From Pseudomonadota bacterium (GTDB taxonomy: Bacteria; SAR324; XYD2-FULL-50-16; JAHJRI01), in assembly GCA_022360105.1 (NCBI GenBank), contig JAKSDL010000115.1, forward strand, positions 1 to 25,026: a stretch of DNA of 25,026 nt, written 5' to 3'. The position numbers and the translations under genes were made by a program. Below the pieces are notes generated by a model that saw nothing but the letters and a program-made list of their open reading frames with translations, did no database searches and was not told the DNA's origin. Shown here one piece after another: positions 7,852-15,750 of this stretch; position 1 is the stretch's first letter, and every line of letters begins with the position of its first letter.

Positions 7852-8868
7852 ATGGAGCAACTCAATAGACTTTGGAAAAAGGGTCAGGACTTTTTAGGCA
7901 TTAAATACCCCATCATGGCCGGAGCCATGACCTGGATCTCCAATGCAAACTTCGTTTCAGCAGTGTGTAACACAGGTGGGTTTGGGTGTCTGGCTGCCGG
8001 CAATATGCCACCAGAATTATTGTCAGCCGAAATTGACCGGACGTTTGAGCTGACAGACAAGCCTTTTGCTGTCAATTTGATCACTATTTCTCCCAACTAC
8101 CACGAGCACTTGAAACTGACCGTTGAGAAGCAAGTGCCGTTTATTATCTTCGCTGGAAGTTTTCCCAGGGCTTCCGAAGTAAAAATGGCCAGGGAGAGCG
8201 GAGCCAAAGTCATGTCCTTTGCTTCCAACAATTCCATCGCCCGTCGAATGATCGATATGGGTATTGATGCTTTGATCCTGGAAGGAAGCGAAGCGGGTGG
8301 TCATATTGGACATGTCTCTCTAATCATTTTGTTGCAGCAGGTGTTGCTGAAAATGGATGAGGTTCCGATTTTTGTGGCCGGAGGCATAGCGACCGGTCAG
8401 TTAATGGCACACTTACTTTTGGCTGGGGCAGCAGGCGTGCAGATGGGAACCAGGTTCATATTGACTGAAGAGTGCGAGGTTCATCCAAAGTTCCGGGAAG
8501 CATTTCGAAGGGCACGGGCTAGGGACGCAATTGCCACGCCGGCTGTTGGCTCGGAATTAAATGTTGTGGCAGTAAGAGCTTTGAGAAACAAGGGAATGTC
8601 TATATTTTCCGATCTGCAAATGGATTTGATAATTAAGAACAGGGCAGGCGAAATCACCAAAAAAGACGCCCAATACGAAGTCGAAAACTTCTGGATGGGG
8701 GCCCTGCGCAACGCCGTGCAAGACGGAGACGTGGAAACAGGTTCGGTTATGGCGGGACAAAGTGTAGGACTCGTCAACAAAATTCAAACCCTGCAGGAAC
8801 TCTACGATGAAATGATCAAAGAAGCCAACGCCGCATTAAGGCTGGCGACTAAACGTCTCTGTGGTTAA
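7852..8868 (+). CDS. FMN-dependent FabK / nitronate monooxygenase family oxidoreductase
   Basis: The ATG at 7852 (MEQLNRLWKKGQDFLGIKYP) was chosen because AAAGGATT precedes it and the family starts just before the IxYPI motif, giving 338 residues. YPIMAGAMTW, NTGGFGCLAAGN, DKPFAVN, EGSEAGGHIGH, AGGIATG and MGTRFILTEE follow FabK and nitronate monooxygenases. His151 in EAGGHIG corresponds to the catalytic His of FabK (His144 in Streptococcus pneumoniae), and the C-terminal GDVETGSVMAGQ also recalls FabK. It may be an enoyl-ACP reductase II or a reductase acting on an acyl-CoA; IpdC of steroid ring degradation is a related fold. Sequence alone does not separate these. It ends 2 bp from the convergent ABC permease. 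Confidence 0.85.
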   Translation: MEQLNRLWKKGQDFLGIKYPIMAGAMTWISNANFVSAVCNTGGFGCLAAGNMPPELLSAEIDRTFELTDKPFAVNLITISPNYHEHLKLTVEKQVPFIIFAGSFPRASEVKMARESGAKVMSFASNNSIARRMIDMGIDALILEGSEAGGHIGHVSLIILLQQVLLKMDEVPIFVAGGIATGQLMAHLLLAGAAGVQMGTRFILTEECEVHPKFREAFRRARARDAIATPAVGSELNVVAVRALRNKGMSIFSDLQMDLIIKNRAGEITKKDAQYEVENFWMGALRNAVQDGDVETGSVMAGQSVGLVNKIQTLQELYDEMIKEANAALRLATKRLCG

Positions 8869-8870
8869 CG

Positions 8871-9920
8871 TTATCTATTCCAGGAAAAAGCAGCCGAGCC
8901 GATAAACAGGAAACACAGTGTCATGATCGTTAAAATAATCAGCTGGCTGCTGACATCTATCAACCCGGCACCATCGTTCATAATAGCCCGCAAAGCTGTC
9001 AACAAATGGGTTAAAGGAAAGACCTGGCTTGCCGTTTTCACCCATTGCGGCGCTCCCTCCAATGAAAACCAGACCTCCGATAAAAACATCATGGGCCAGC
9101 TGATAAAATTGATCACCCCGGATGTGAATTCCTCACTGGTGCCCCTGGCCGCCAAGGCTAAACCCAGTGCTGTTAAACTTAAGCTTCCCAAAAAGAATAC
9201 CAGGAACAAGTTAAGATAAGAACCTTCCACCTGAAAGGAAAACAACAAGTCACATCCGATCCAGACAACCACCAGGGTGAACATGATTAAAAAGTTTCGG
9301 GATAGCATTTGTGACGACAAATACTCCAAAGCAGTTAGGGGAGTGGCTTTTAATCGCTTCAGAACCCCGTTTTTTCGATAGCGCACTACAACGTACCCCA
9401 CGCCATAGAGGGCGCTAAACATCATGTTCATCGCCAGAATTCCGGGAAAAAACCAATCGATAAAACGGATCTCCTTCCCTTCTATGTTACGCTTGTTTCC
9501 TAATATCCGGTTGTCAGTTTCAATCAAGCTGGCATTAAAAATCTGCTCAACAATATAGCCTTTCTGAGATGTGTCACTAACCCAATAATCATTGGCAGCA
9601 GAATGGTTGCGAACCAGAAAGTCGATTTTATGGTGAGTCAGTTTATCAACCCCTTCTTTCTGGCCTGGAAAAGGAACAAATTTAAAACTCCTCTGGTTTT
9701 TAAATCCTTCCGGCAAACTTAGCTGCTCAACCTGGATCGTAGGCGAGCTAACAGGAAACACCCCGATTTTATATTCATTGTGTCTGTCGGAACCGAATAT
9801 GACGGCAAACCCACCAACCAGCAAAAAAGGAAAAATAAAGTTCCAGCCAAATGCTGCCCGATCTCTGAAGAATTCCCTGTTACGGGCTCTGAACATTGCC
9901 CACATTCTCTTAACATTCAT
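8871..9920 (-). CDS. ABC-2 type exporter, permease subunit
   Basis: The 349-aa protein has the ABC-2 permease layout with a large extracytoplasmic loop: one helix near 25-43, a soluble region to about 150, then five helices near 156-178, 205-228, 235-258, 265-285 and 325-345. RYRKNGVLKRLKATP is the typical cytoplasmic coupling segment after helix 2. The start is 2 bp after the ATPase stop, so the pair forms one operon and one transporter. The substrate is unknown; this class exports drugs, lipids or polysaccharides, and no biosynthetic genes nearby point to one. Confidence 0.9.
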   Translation of the reverse strand: MNVKRMWAMFRARNREFFRDRAAFGWNFIFPFLLVGGFAVIFGSDRHNEYKIGVFPVSSPTIQVEQLSLPEGFKNQRSFKFVPFPGQKEGVDKLTHHKIDFLVRNHSAANDYWVSDTSQKGYIVEQIFNASLIETDNRILGNKRNIEGKEIRFIDWFFPGILAMNMMFSALYGVGYVVVRYRKNGVLKRLKATPLTALEYLSSQMLSRNFLIMFTLVVVWIGCDLLFSFQVEGSYLNLFLVFFLGSLSLTALGLALAARGTSEEFTSGVINFISWPMMFLSEVWFSLEGAPQWVKTASQVFPLTHLLTALRAIMNDGAGLIDVSSQLIILTIMTLCFLFIGSAAFSWNR

Positions 9921-9922
9921 AA

Positions 9923-10807
9923 CTAATCCCTTAGTTTTCTTCCAGTCAGATTCAAAAACACGCTTTCCAGATTCTGCGAACGAATAATGACATCGTTGAG
10001 ATTAACTTTCAGCGAGAGTAGATCGGAAAGGCAGGTGTTGGCATCCCTGGTGGATATTTCGACCGTGTCTGTTTTTTCAGCATATGAGAAGCGCTGTGGA
10101 TCCGGAATTTGCTGAAAACTCGCCTTGGGCAGCTCTACAATCACATCTCCGCCGTGCTGTCTGATTAGCTCATTCGGATTTCCCTGGGCGATGATTTTCC
10201 CATAATCCATAATCGCCACCTCATCACAAAGATACTGGGCCTCCTCCATATAGTGTGTGGTCAGGATAATGGTTTTTCCCATTTGTTTGATTCTGTTGAC
10301 AACATCCCATAGATTCCGACGGGCTTGCGGATCAAGCCCGGTTGAAGGTTCGTCCAGGAAAATCAATTCCGGCTCATTAATCAAGGCCAAGGCCAGAAAA
10401 AATCGTTGCCGCTGACCGCCGGATATTTTGTCGTTCATCTGATCCAAAAATTCCCGTAAGAAGCATAGTTCTGCCAGATAATCGATTTCCGCCGTATTCT
10501 GATACAGACTTTTAAATGTCTGCAGGGTTTCACGAATAGTCATATAACCGAGCAATGCCGTTTGCTGAAATTGTATTCCTACCTCCTCCCGAAACGATGA
10601 GGACCTGGGCGCCTGCTTGTAGAAAATCTCACCTGATGTTGGCGAAATGACATCTTCAATCACCTCAATCGTGGTGGTTTTCCCCGCCCCGTTGGGCCCC
10701 AGCAAACCAAAACATTTTCCTTCCTCCAAGGAAAAACTGACATCCCTGACAGCCTCTACACGACCGTAATGTTTGATAAGGTTTTTAACCTCAAGTATTG
10801 GTTTCAT
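9923..10807 (-). CDS. ABC exporter, ATP-binding subunit
   Basis: The 294-aa protein carries all nucleotide-binding motifs: Walker A at 37-44 (GPNGAGKT), Q-loop Gln81/82, signature ISGGQRQR from 128, Walker B ELIFLDEP at 147-154, D-loop STGLDP and the H-loop His185. Residues past 220 form a C-terminal extension common in ABC-2 exporter ATPases of the CcmA/DrrA type. It powers the permease encoded 2 bp downstream. The ribosome site is weak (GAAAAAGC), and no other nearby start is better. Confidence 0.93.
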   Translation of the reverse strand: MKPILEVKNLIKHYGRVEAVRDVSFSLEEGKCFGLLGPNGAGKTTTIEVIEDVISPTSGEIFYKQAPRSSSFREEVGIQFQQTALLGYMTIRETLQTFKSLYQNTAEIDYLAELCFLREFLDQMNDKISGGQRQRFFLALALINEPELIFLDEPSTGLDPQARRNLWDVVNRIKQMGKTIILTTHYMEEAQYLCDEVAIMDYGKIIAQGNPNELIRQHGGDVIVELPKASFQQIPDPQRFSYAEKTDTVEISTRDANTCLSDLLSLKVNLNDVIIRSQNLESVFLNLTGRKLRD

Positions 10808-10826
10808 TAAGCTTTTTCAATTGTCG

Positions 10827-10992
10827 GATGGGCCTCTGGAACCTACCCATCAATTTTTAAACACATCATTAAATTTTGTTGATGGGCAAGCTACGCTGGC
10901 CCATCCTAGATATTGTTAACCCAATTCAGTTCTCTTAAATGCTAAAAATATCAAGACCCGGCTGTAGGATGGGCTGGCGCAGCCTGCCCATC
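10827..10992. repeat. REP cluster, family A, on one side of the RAYT gene
   Basis: There are three units. At 10827-10851, GATGGG and CCCATC arms. At 10881-10905, GATGGGC and GCCCATC arms followed by CTAG (a one-base variant of CTAC). At 10964-10992, GTAG then GATGGGC, an 11-base loop and GCCCATC. The last two face each other across 54 bp, and their spacer resembles that of the 5075-5179 pair (both end in AGAnCCGG[TC]T just before GTAGGA). The cluster lies between the ABC operon start and the transposase stop. Confidence 0.75.
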
Positions 10993-11052
10993 TTTTCGAA
11001 ATCGTCATAAAATCCTGTCAATACACAAGCTTCGCTAGCCGTCCCCCATTCT

Positions 11053-11580
11053 TTACTCTAGCTCCATTCCTTTAACACTCAAAGGCTCCGTACTTCCCCA
11101 ATTTGGTTTATAAAATCCCTGTGTCACACATTTTTCAAAAGATGAATACTCCCAATCTGCAGGTTTCATAACCAAGCCATGTTTAACCGGATTGTAATGA
11201 ATGTAATCAAAATGAATTCTCAAATCATTATCATCCCGTATCAAATGTTCCCAAAACCGTCGCTGCCAAATGCCTTTTTCTTGCTTCTTAAGTTTCGAAA
11301 CATTTCTGTTGAATGCTTTGAATCCGTTGGAAAATGATCTTTTTATCAACCTCCATCTAAGTGAAAAATCCGAATCATTTGCAGGCAATTTCCAAATTGT
11401 GTGCAGGTGATCTGGCAATACTACAACTGCTTCAATGGAAAATGGATATTTTTTTTTGGTCTTCCTGAATGCTTCTCTTAGAGTATCTATGTGCTGAATT
11501 AGTATTGGTTGGCGATGTCCTGTCACAATAGTGAAAAAGTACGTTCCTCCAGGGACATACACTCTTCTGTAGTTAACCAT
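11053..11580 (-). CDS. REP-associated tyrosine transposase (RAYT), Y1_Tnp family
   Basis: The 175-aa protein has the layout of single-domain Y1 (HUH) transposases of the RAYT group: RRVYVPGGTYFFTI at the N-terminus, the HUH metal motif as His58-Leu-His60 in VVLPDHLHTIW, the QRRFWEH segment, and the tyrosine helix DYIHYNPVKHG with Tyr126 and Tyr129, one of which should be the nucleophile. RAYTs cut single-stranded REP hairpins near a GTAG-type tetranucleotide and are thought to spread REPs; they are usually single-copy and not mobile themselves. REP hairpins with GTAG heads lie on both sides (10964-10992 and 11634-11724), each within about 60 bp. The gene looks intact. Confidence 0.93.
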   Translation of the reverse strand: MVNYRRVYVPGGTYFFTIVTGHRQPILIQHIDTLREAFRKTKKKYPFSIEAVVVLPDHLHTIWKLPANDSDFSLRWRLIKRSFSNGFKAFNRNVSKLKKQEKGIWQRRFWEHLIRDDNDLRIHFDYIHYNPVKHGLVMKPADWEYSSFEKCVTQGFYKPNWGSTEPLSVKGMELE

Positions 11581-11633
11581 ATTTGGGAACTGGGAATAAC
11601 ATATTAGTCACACATTTTAATTATTATGAAGCC

Positions 11634-11724
11634 GTAGGATGGGTAAGATGACTAATTCGTATGCCTTGCGCTCACCTCAGGCTGATTGATTCGTATTTTT
11701 AGATCAAATAATCGCTTACCCATC
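11634..11724 (+). repeat. REP element, family A, on the other side of the RAYT gene
   Basis: GTAG at 11634-11637 is followed by GATGGGTAAG, and its exact complement CTTACCCATC is at 11715-11724. A 67-bp loop is therefore enclosed by 10-bp perfect arms. It begins 54 bp beyond the transposase start codon. Confidence 0.72.
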
Positions 11725-11836
11725 ATTACTCAATAACAAAACTGTGAGGTAAAATCGAAAAGCCAAGCCTAATACTTTGTTCTGATGATAGATTTACTAA
11801 TCATGGATTTATGCGTCAAGGCAAAAGTATTCTGTT

Positions 11837-11862
11837 GACGGGTAATAAATTACCCATCCTAC
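11837..11862 (-). repeat. REP hairpin, family A
   Basis: GACGGGTAAT, a 2-nt loop and ATTACCCATC (9 of 10 bases pair) are followed by CTAC, i.e. a GTAG head on the minus strand. It is nearly the same as the hairpin at 2800-2825. Confidence 0.72.
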
Positions 11863-12020
11863 ACTTTCACAAGACCTTTAGATAAGGGCAAGAAACAGTG
11901 ATTTTAACGGATCATCTCCTCCCAACCCAACCATTTGCACTTTTGTGTACTGTCAATCATGATATGTTGAAAACGGGTGTTGTAAACCTATAAACCCAAA
12001 ATTATCACCATTGACTTGGT

Positions 12021-13145
12021 ATGGCTTTTAAACAATCCACATTCTATGTTCTGAGCGGAACCGGGAACACGTTTCGGGTAGCTTGCTGGATTCAGGAGAT
12101 GATGGAAAAGACAGGTAATAAGGCAGACTTGCAGATGAGTGATCATGCCAGGCCTTGTCAGGAACTGGTGCAGAGTTCTGATCATTTGTTAGGCTTCCTG
12201 TTTCCTGCCCATGGATTTTTGCCACCTTGGTCCATGATTAAATTCCTGTTTGGTTTTCCCCGCAGTAAAGGCAGTTCGGTGTTCTGCGCTGCAACCAGGG
12301 GAAGTTGGGTGTTCGGTCCGCTTATAATTCCCGGGGCTTCAGGATTCGCCACCTTTCTGGCTGCACTTGTTTTGTTTCTCAAAGGATACAAGGTAAAAGG
12401 ATTGTTCAGCCTCGACATGCCTTCCAATTTCATCAACTTCCATTGGGGGCTAACCCCAAAAAACTCGGAAAAGATAATCAGCAAAGCTAAGATAAAACTC
12501 CAAAAATTCATCAACAGATTGAATACCGGCAAACATATCTATTTCACCCGCAACAATCTTTGGGAACTGGGCTGGACAGGCTTTATATTCTGGCTGGTGC
12601 CCCTGTTCCCCATTTTTTATTTGATATTTGGTCGCCTGTTCATGGCAAAGCTGATGTTTTCAAATAACCGCTGTGTTGGTTGCGGTTTATGTGCGAAATC
12701 GTGCGGGAACAATGGAATCAAGATGATTAAGATCGGTTCGAAACGCCATCCTTTTTGGACCCATCACTGTGAAAACTGTATGCGTTGTATGGCATTCTGT
12801 AATAAAAAAGCCGTTGAGACCGGTCATTCCTGGGCAGTGGGGCTGTTTTACATCACGTCAATCCCGATTGTTTTCTGGCTTTCCGTATGGCTGCATGAAC
12901 AATTTCCGGTTATCCCTCGAATCAGTAACTACTGGCTGAATGAACTTTTAACCGTCTTTTACTTCCTGCCTGCCCTGATCATTGCCTATCGTTTGTTCTG
13001 GTGGTTAATTCGAATAAAACCTCTCAACACAATTTTTACGTTCACCACGCTGACACATTATTTTAGAAGATATCGCGAACCCTCAACCAAACTAAAACAT
13101 TTAATTCTGTCTTCAAGAAGCAGAAAAACAACTGACCCCAGTTAA
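12021..13145 (+). CDS. EFR1-type flavodoxin-ferredoxin membrane protein
   Basis: The 374-aa protein begins with a flavodoxin-like domain (FYVLSGTGNTFRVA, phosphate-loop SGTGNT, to about residue 170). A hydrophobic segment near 185-207 follows, then two [4Fe-4S] sites (Cys218/221/224/228 and Cys250/253/256/260), and two more membrane helices near 272-292 and 307-330. Both ferredoxin motifs lack the usual proline after the last cysteine. The domain order matches EFR1 family ferrodoxins, with added membrane helices. It may pass electrons between a membrane partner and flavin or Fe-S carriers; the partner is unknown. No good ribosome site is seen before the ATG. The DUF123 gene starts 17 bp downstream and is probably co-transcribed. 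Confidence 0.82.
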   Translation: MAFKQSTFYVLSGTGNTFRVACWIQEMMEKTGNKADLQMSDHARPCQELVQSSDHLLGFLFPAHGFLPPWSMIKFLFGFPRSKGSSVFCAATRGSWVFGPLIIPGASGFATFLAALVLFLKGYKVKGLFSLDMPSNFINFHWGLTPKNSEKIISKAKIKLQKFINRLNTGKHIYFTRNNLWELGWTGFIFWLVPLFPIFYLIFGRLFMAKLMFSNNRCVGCGLCAKSCGNNGIKMIKIGSKRHPFWTHHCENCMRCMAFCNKKAVETGHSWAVGLFYITSIPIVFWLSVWLHEQFPVIPRISNYWLNELLTVFYFLPALIIAYRLFWWLIRIKPLNTIFTFTTLTHYFRRYREPSTKLKHLILSSRSRKTTDPS

Positions 13146-13162
13146 CTTCAAATCCCTGCAAC

Positions 13163-13624
13163 ATGCCAAAACGAAAGCAGATCCATTACTGGTCATTGAA
13201 TGATCGATTTGGCAAAGCCCAAACGATACCGCAAACAAAGGGAACATACGCCCTGTTGTTACGATTGAAGCAAAAATTATCCATCCGGATAGGAAAGCTG
13301 GGAATCTTTGAGTTTGATCCCGGGTATTATGTGTATTTCGGCAGTGCCTTCGGTCCGGGAGGTTTGAAAGCAAGAGTCGGAAGACACCAGGTGTGCAACA
13401 AAAAGTGCCGTTGGCATATCGATTATCTGCGCAGGAAATGTTCGCTGGTGGAGGTCTGGTACAGTGAAAAGTCACAGAATCAGGAATGTCTCTGGTCCGG
13501 TATCTTCACAAACAATCGAAAGGTAACGGCACCTGTTGCACAATTTGGTTCATCAGACTGCGGCTGTTTTTCCCACTTATTCTATTCACCGGAAAAACCT
13601 GCAGTTATACAACCCACCCCTTGA
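13163..13624 (+). CDS. GIY-YIG nuclease family protein (DUF123)
   Basis: The 153-aa protein shows the DUF123/COG1833 signature: GTYALLLRL, IGKLGIFEFDPGYYVYFGSAFGPGGLKARVGRH, a WHIDYLR segment, EVWY and a C-terminal FGSSDCGCFSHLFY. Proteins of this family are predicted endonucleases or nucleic-acid-processing enzymes whose role has not been settled as far as I know. The segment between EVWY and FGSSDCGC reads normally, so the gene looks intact. The last 20 bp overlap the 3' end of the opposing flavoprotein gene. Confidence 0.9.
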   Translation: MPKRKQIHYWSLNDRFGKAQTIPQTKGTYALLLRLKQKLSIRIGKLGIFEFDPGYYVYFGSAFGPGGLKARVGRHQVCNKKCRWHIDYLRRKCSLVEVWYSEKSQNQECLWSGIFTNNRKVTAPVAQFGSSDCGCFSHLFYSPEKPAVIQPTP

Positions 13625-14201
13625 GGACCTTGCCAATTCTACCCTGTAGTCGATTGACATCACTCTCACTAAGATCTTCGCATTTGTAGGCTGACAACAT
13701 TTCGAACTTGCAATTAGGAGCACAGGTACTGAGCAGGGCAGTTTTTAGAATTCTTCTGGTAGGCCGTCTCATGATCAGAGTATCAATCCACCAGGGAGCT
13801 CCGTAGGTCGTTATGGCCAGCATGTTTTTCAAGTCGAGCAGTCTGGCTTTGATCGGACCAAAATTTTCCGTGTGATCATAAGCAATACCCGGTCCCCAGA
13901 CACGATCAAACCAACCTTTCATGATTGCCGGGAAACCAAACCACCAGGTTGGAAAAACCAGAACAATAGCTTCTGCAGTCTGCAAATTCTCCACTTGTTT
14001 CTCAATCGCCTGATATTCAAACTTATCGCTATAATAACTGTCACGCTCTGCTTCAGTCAAAGCAGGCTGAAAAGAGTCCTGATAAAGATCTTCCACAACT
14101 ACGTTATGCCCGGCTGTTTTCAGGCAGGTAAGGGCATGACCCGCCAGGGACGCGCACAGACTGTTTGCCAGCGGATGAGCTGTGACAATCAGGCACTTCA
14201 T
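13605..14201 (-). CDS. NAD(P)H dehydrogenase (quinone), NQO1/flavodoxin_2 family
   Basis: The ATG at 14201 (MKCLIVTAHP) matches the family start and gives 198 residues; an upstream frame extension lies inside the preceding gene. VTAHPLANSLCASLA is the FAD phosphate-binding start, and VLVFPTWWFGFPAIMKGWFDRVWGPGIAY is the hallmark active-site and dimer segment. Such enzymes reduce quinones or other electrophiles by two electrons with NAD(P)H. It starts 1 bp after the radical SAM stop codon (TGATATG), so the two genes are translationally coupled and the flavoprotein may supply electrons to, or act downstream of, that enzyme. This link is inferred. Confidence 0.9.
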   Translation of the reverse strand: MKCLIVTAHPLANSLCASLAGHALTCLKTAGHNVVVEDLYQDSFQPALTEAERDSYYSDKFEYQAIEKQVENLQTAEAIVLVFPTWWFGFPAIMKGWFDRVWGPGIAYDHTENFGPIKARLLDLKNMLAITTYGAPWWIDTLIMRRPTRRILKTALLSTCAPNCKFEMLSAYKCEDLSESDVNRLQGRIGKVLKGWVV

Positions 14202-14202
14202 A

Positions 14203-15750
14203 TCAATTTCTCGTAAGATGGAGTTTAACAAAGTTGTAGAAATGGCTATACTGGGTAATGACGGTAAAAAATCGTTTCATCAGTTTGGGATCGATCTGCC
14301 AGGTTTTTCTCAGCAATCGCCAGAACATCGATTTCACCCTGCGATCCTCTTTGAACAAAAATCGAAATAGTATAAGCAGTCCAAATTTTAATTGCTTTGG
14401 ATCTCCTTTTTTATGGTGATACAGGGTATTATGATAGTCCACACCATCAAGCCAGTTTAGAAGACGATGTTCAAAATGGTGGGGTTGATAGATCTTTTGA
14501 AACAAAGTCACATACAAATGTTGAAGCCTGTCCTTGTCCATCAGCTTGGGGATCACATTAGTCTGCAGTTGCCATTCACCTCCAAAGGCCGATTCCGTCA
14601 GCCTCCCTTCTTTCTTCAACCTTTCATACAGGGCCGTGTGTCTGGGAGCATTTAAAAGACTGATCCCGGCTATGGGACTGGCTGTTCTGACTAAAAAATC
14701 ATCCAACTCGTTAAATACGGATTCGTCATCATGATCGAAGCCAACGATTAACCCGATAAAAGGCACAATCCCAAAACGTGAGATATTTTTAATTCTCCGG
14801 TTAAGGTCCAATTCGTAATTCTGGCTTTTGTGAACCTCGTCCAGACATTGTTCACGAACCGTTTCCACCCCCAGAAACAGCACCGAAAACCGTGCATCGG
14901 CAAATTGTTTCAATAAATCCGGATCATCTGCCACTTGCACGGTGATTTGAGTTGAAAAGGAGAGTGGTCTTCTCTGTTTTGTATTCCATTCAATCAAACT
15001 GGTGAGCAATGATCTTGTGAAAGGTTTGTTTCCCAGGAAATTATCATCGGAAAAGAAAATGGTACGGGCACCAATGGCATGAGCATTTTTCACTTCGATC
15101 ATTACTCGGTCTACAGGCTTCGTCCGATATCTTCTCCCGACATACTGGATGACATCACAAAAATCGCACTGGTTGGGGCATCCCCGGCTGGTTTGAACGT
15201 TTATATTCACATAATCCCCGGCATTTATCAGGGACCAGTCCGGGGCCGGACTGTCTTTTAAGTCGACGTAAGTTTGCTGGTGGTACCTTGCTTTTGCCTC
15301 ACCGCACTGCCAGTCCTTTAAAAACTGAGGCCAGGTATACTCGGCCTCTCCTATAAACAAATAGTCCGCCAGACCTACACATTTATCAGGTTCGATAGAG
15401 GCATACGTCCCGCCCAGGGCAACTTTTTTTCCTGCTTGTTTGAATTGAGTGCAGATTTCAATGATTCGCGAAGCATGCAAGGTCGCACCTGTTACCACGA
15501 CAAGATCGCACCTGGTGTTAAAATTGATCGGTGAAACATTCTCGTCTGTCAGAGTGTATTCAATGTTAGCCCCGGCCGGTGTTAATGCCATCAACGTGGC
15601 CAAGGCAGAATTGGGCATCAACGTCTTTGCTCCCAGAATTTCAGCTGTTCCCTGCATGGACCAGAAATTCCGGGGATGTTTTGGGGCAATTAGATAGATT
15701 CTGCTGAAATCCGGTCCCTTGCCATAACGCCTGATCTTGTTTCGCCCCAT
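14203..15750 (-). CDS. B12-binding radical SAM protein with DUF4070 (HpnP-like)
   Basis: The 515-aa protein has a cobalamin-binding-type Rossmann domain first (residues about 15-150, starting IYLIAPKHPRNFWSMQG). The radical SAM core follows with the cluster motif Cys191-x3-Cys195-x2-Cys198 in TSRGCPNQCDFCD, then GRRYRTKP, FFSDDNFLGNK, FLGVETV, GLIVGFDHD and a DUF4070-like end (LLNAPRHTALYERLKKEGRL). Order, length and the FWS motif near the N-terminus match the HpnP family, which methylates hopanoids at C-2. No other hopanoid gene is in view, so a methylase of another lipid or metabolite is equally possible. It is the first gene of a two-gene operon with the NQO-type flavoprotein. Confidence 0.85.
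   Translation of the reverse strand: MGRNKIRRYGKGPDFSRIYLIAPKHPRNFWSMQGTAEILGAKTLMPNSALATLMALTPAGANIEYTLTDENVSPINFNTRCDLVVVTGATLHASRIIEICTQFKQAGKKVALGGTYASIEPDKCVGLADYLFIGEAEYTWPQFLKDWQCGEAKARYHQQTYVDLKDSPAPDWSLINAGDYVNINVQTSRGCPNQCDFCDVIQYVGRRYRTKPVDRVMIEVKNAHAIGARTIFFSDDNFLGNKPFTRSLLTSLIEWNTKQRRPLSFSTQITVQVADDPDLLKQFADARFSVLFLGVETVREQCLDEVHKSQNYELDLNRRIKNISRFGIVPFIGLIVGFDHDDESVFNELDDFLVRTASPIAGISLLNAPRHTALYERLKKEGRLTESAFGGEWQLQTNVIPKLMDKDRLQHLYVTLFQKIYQPHHFEHRLLNWLDGVDYHNTLYHHKKGDPKQLKFGLLILFRFLFKEDRRVKSMFWRLLRKTWQIDPKLMKRFFTVITQYSHFYNFVKLHLTRN

Larger units (their letters stand above)
11581..12020. other. Gene-free spacer beside the RAYT gene
   Basis: About 440 bp without a credible gene. 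It holds two REP elements (11634-11724, 11837-11862). It must also hold the promoters for the transposase and the divergent flavodoxin/ferredoxin gene, which I could not place. Confidence 0.6.

Noticed and set aside
7437..7865. Minus-strand 142-codon frame
   Set aside because: It has no ribosome site and no recognisable sequence, and it overlaps the start of the well-supported FabK-like gene.
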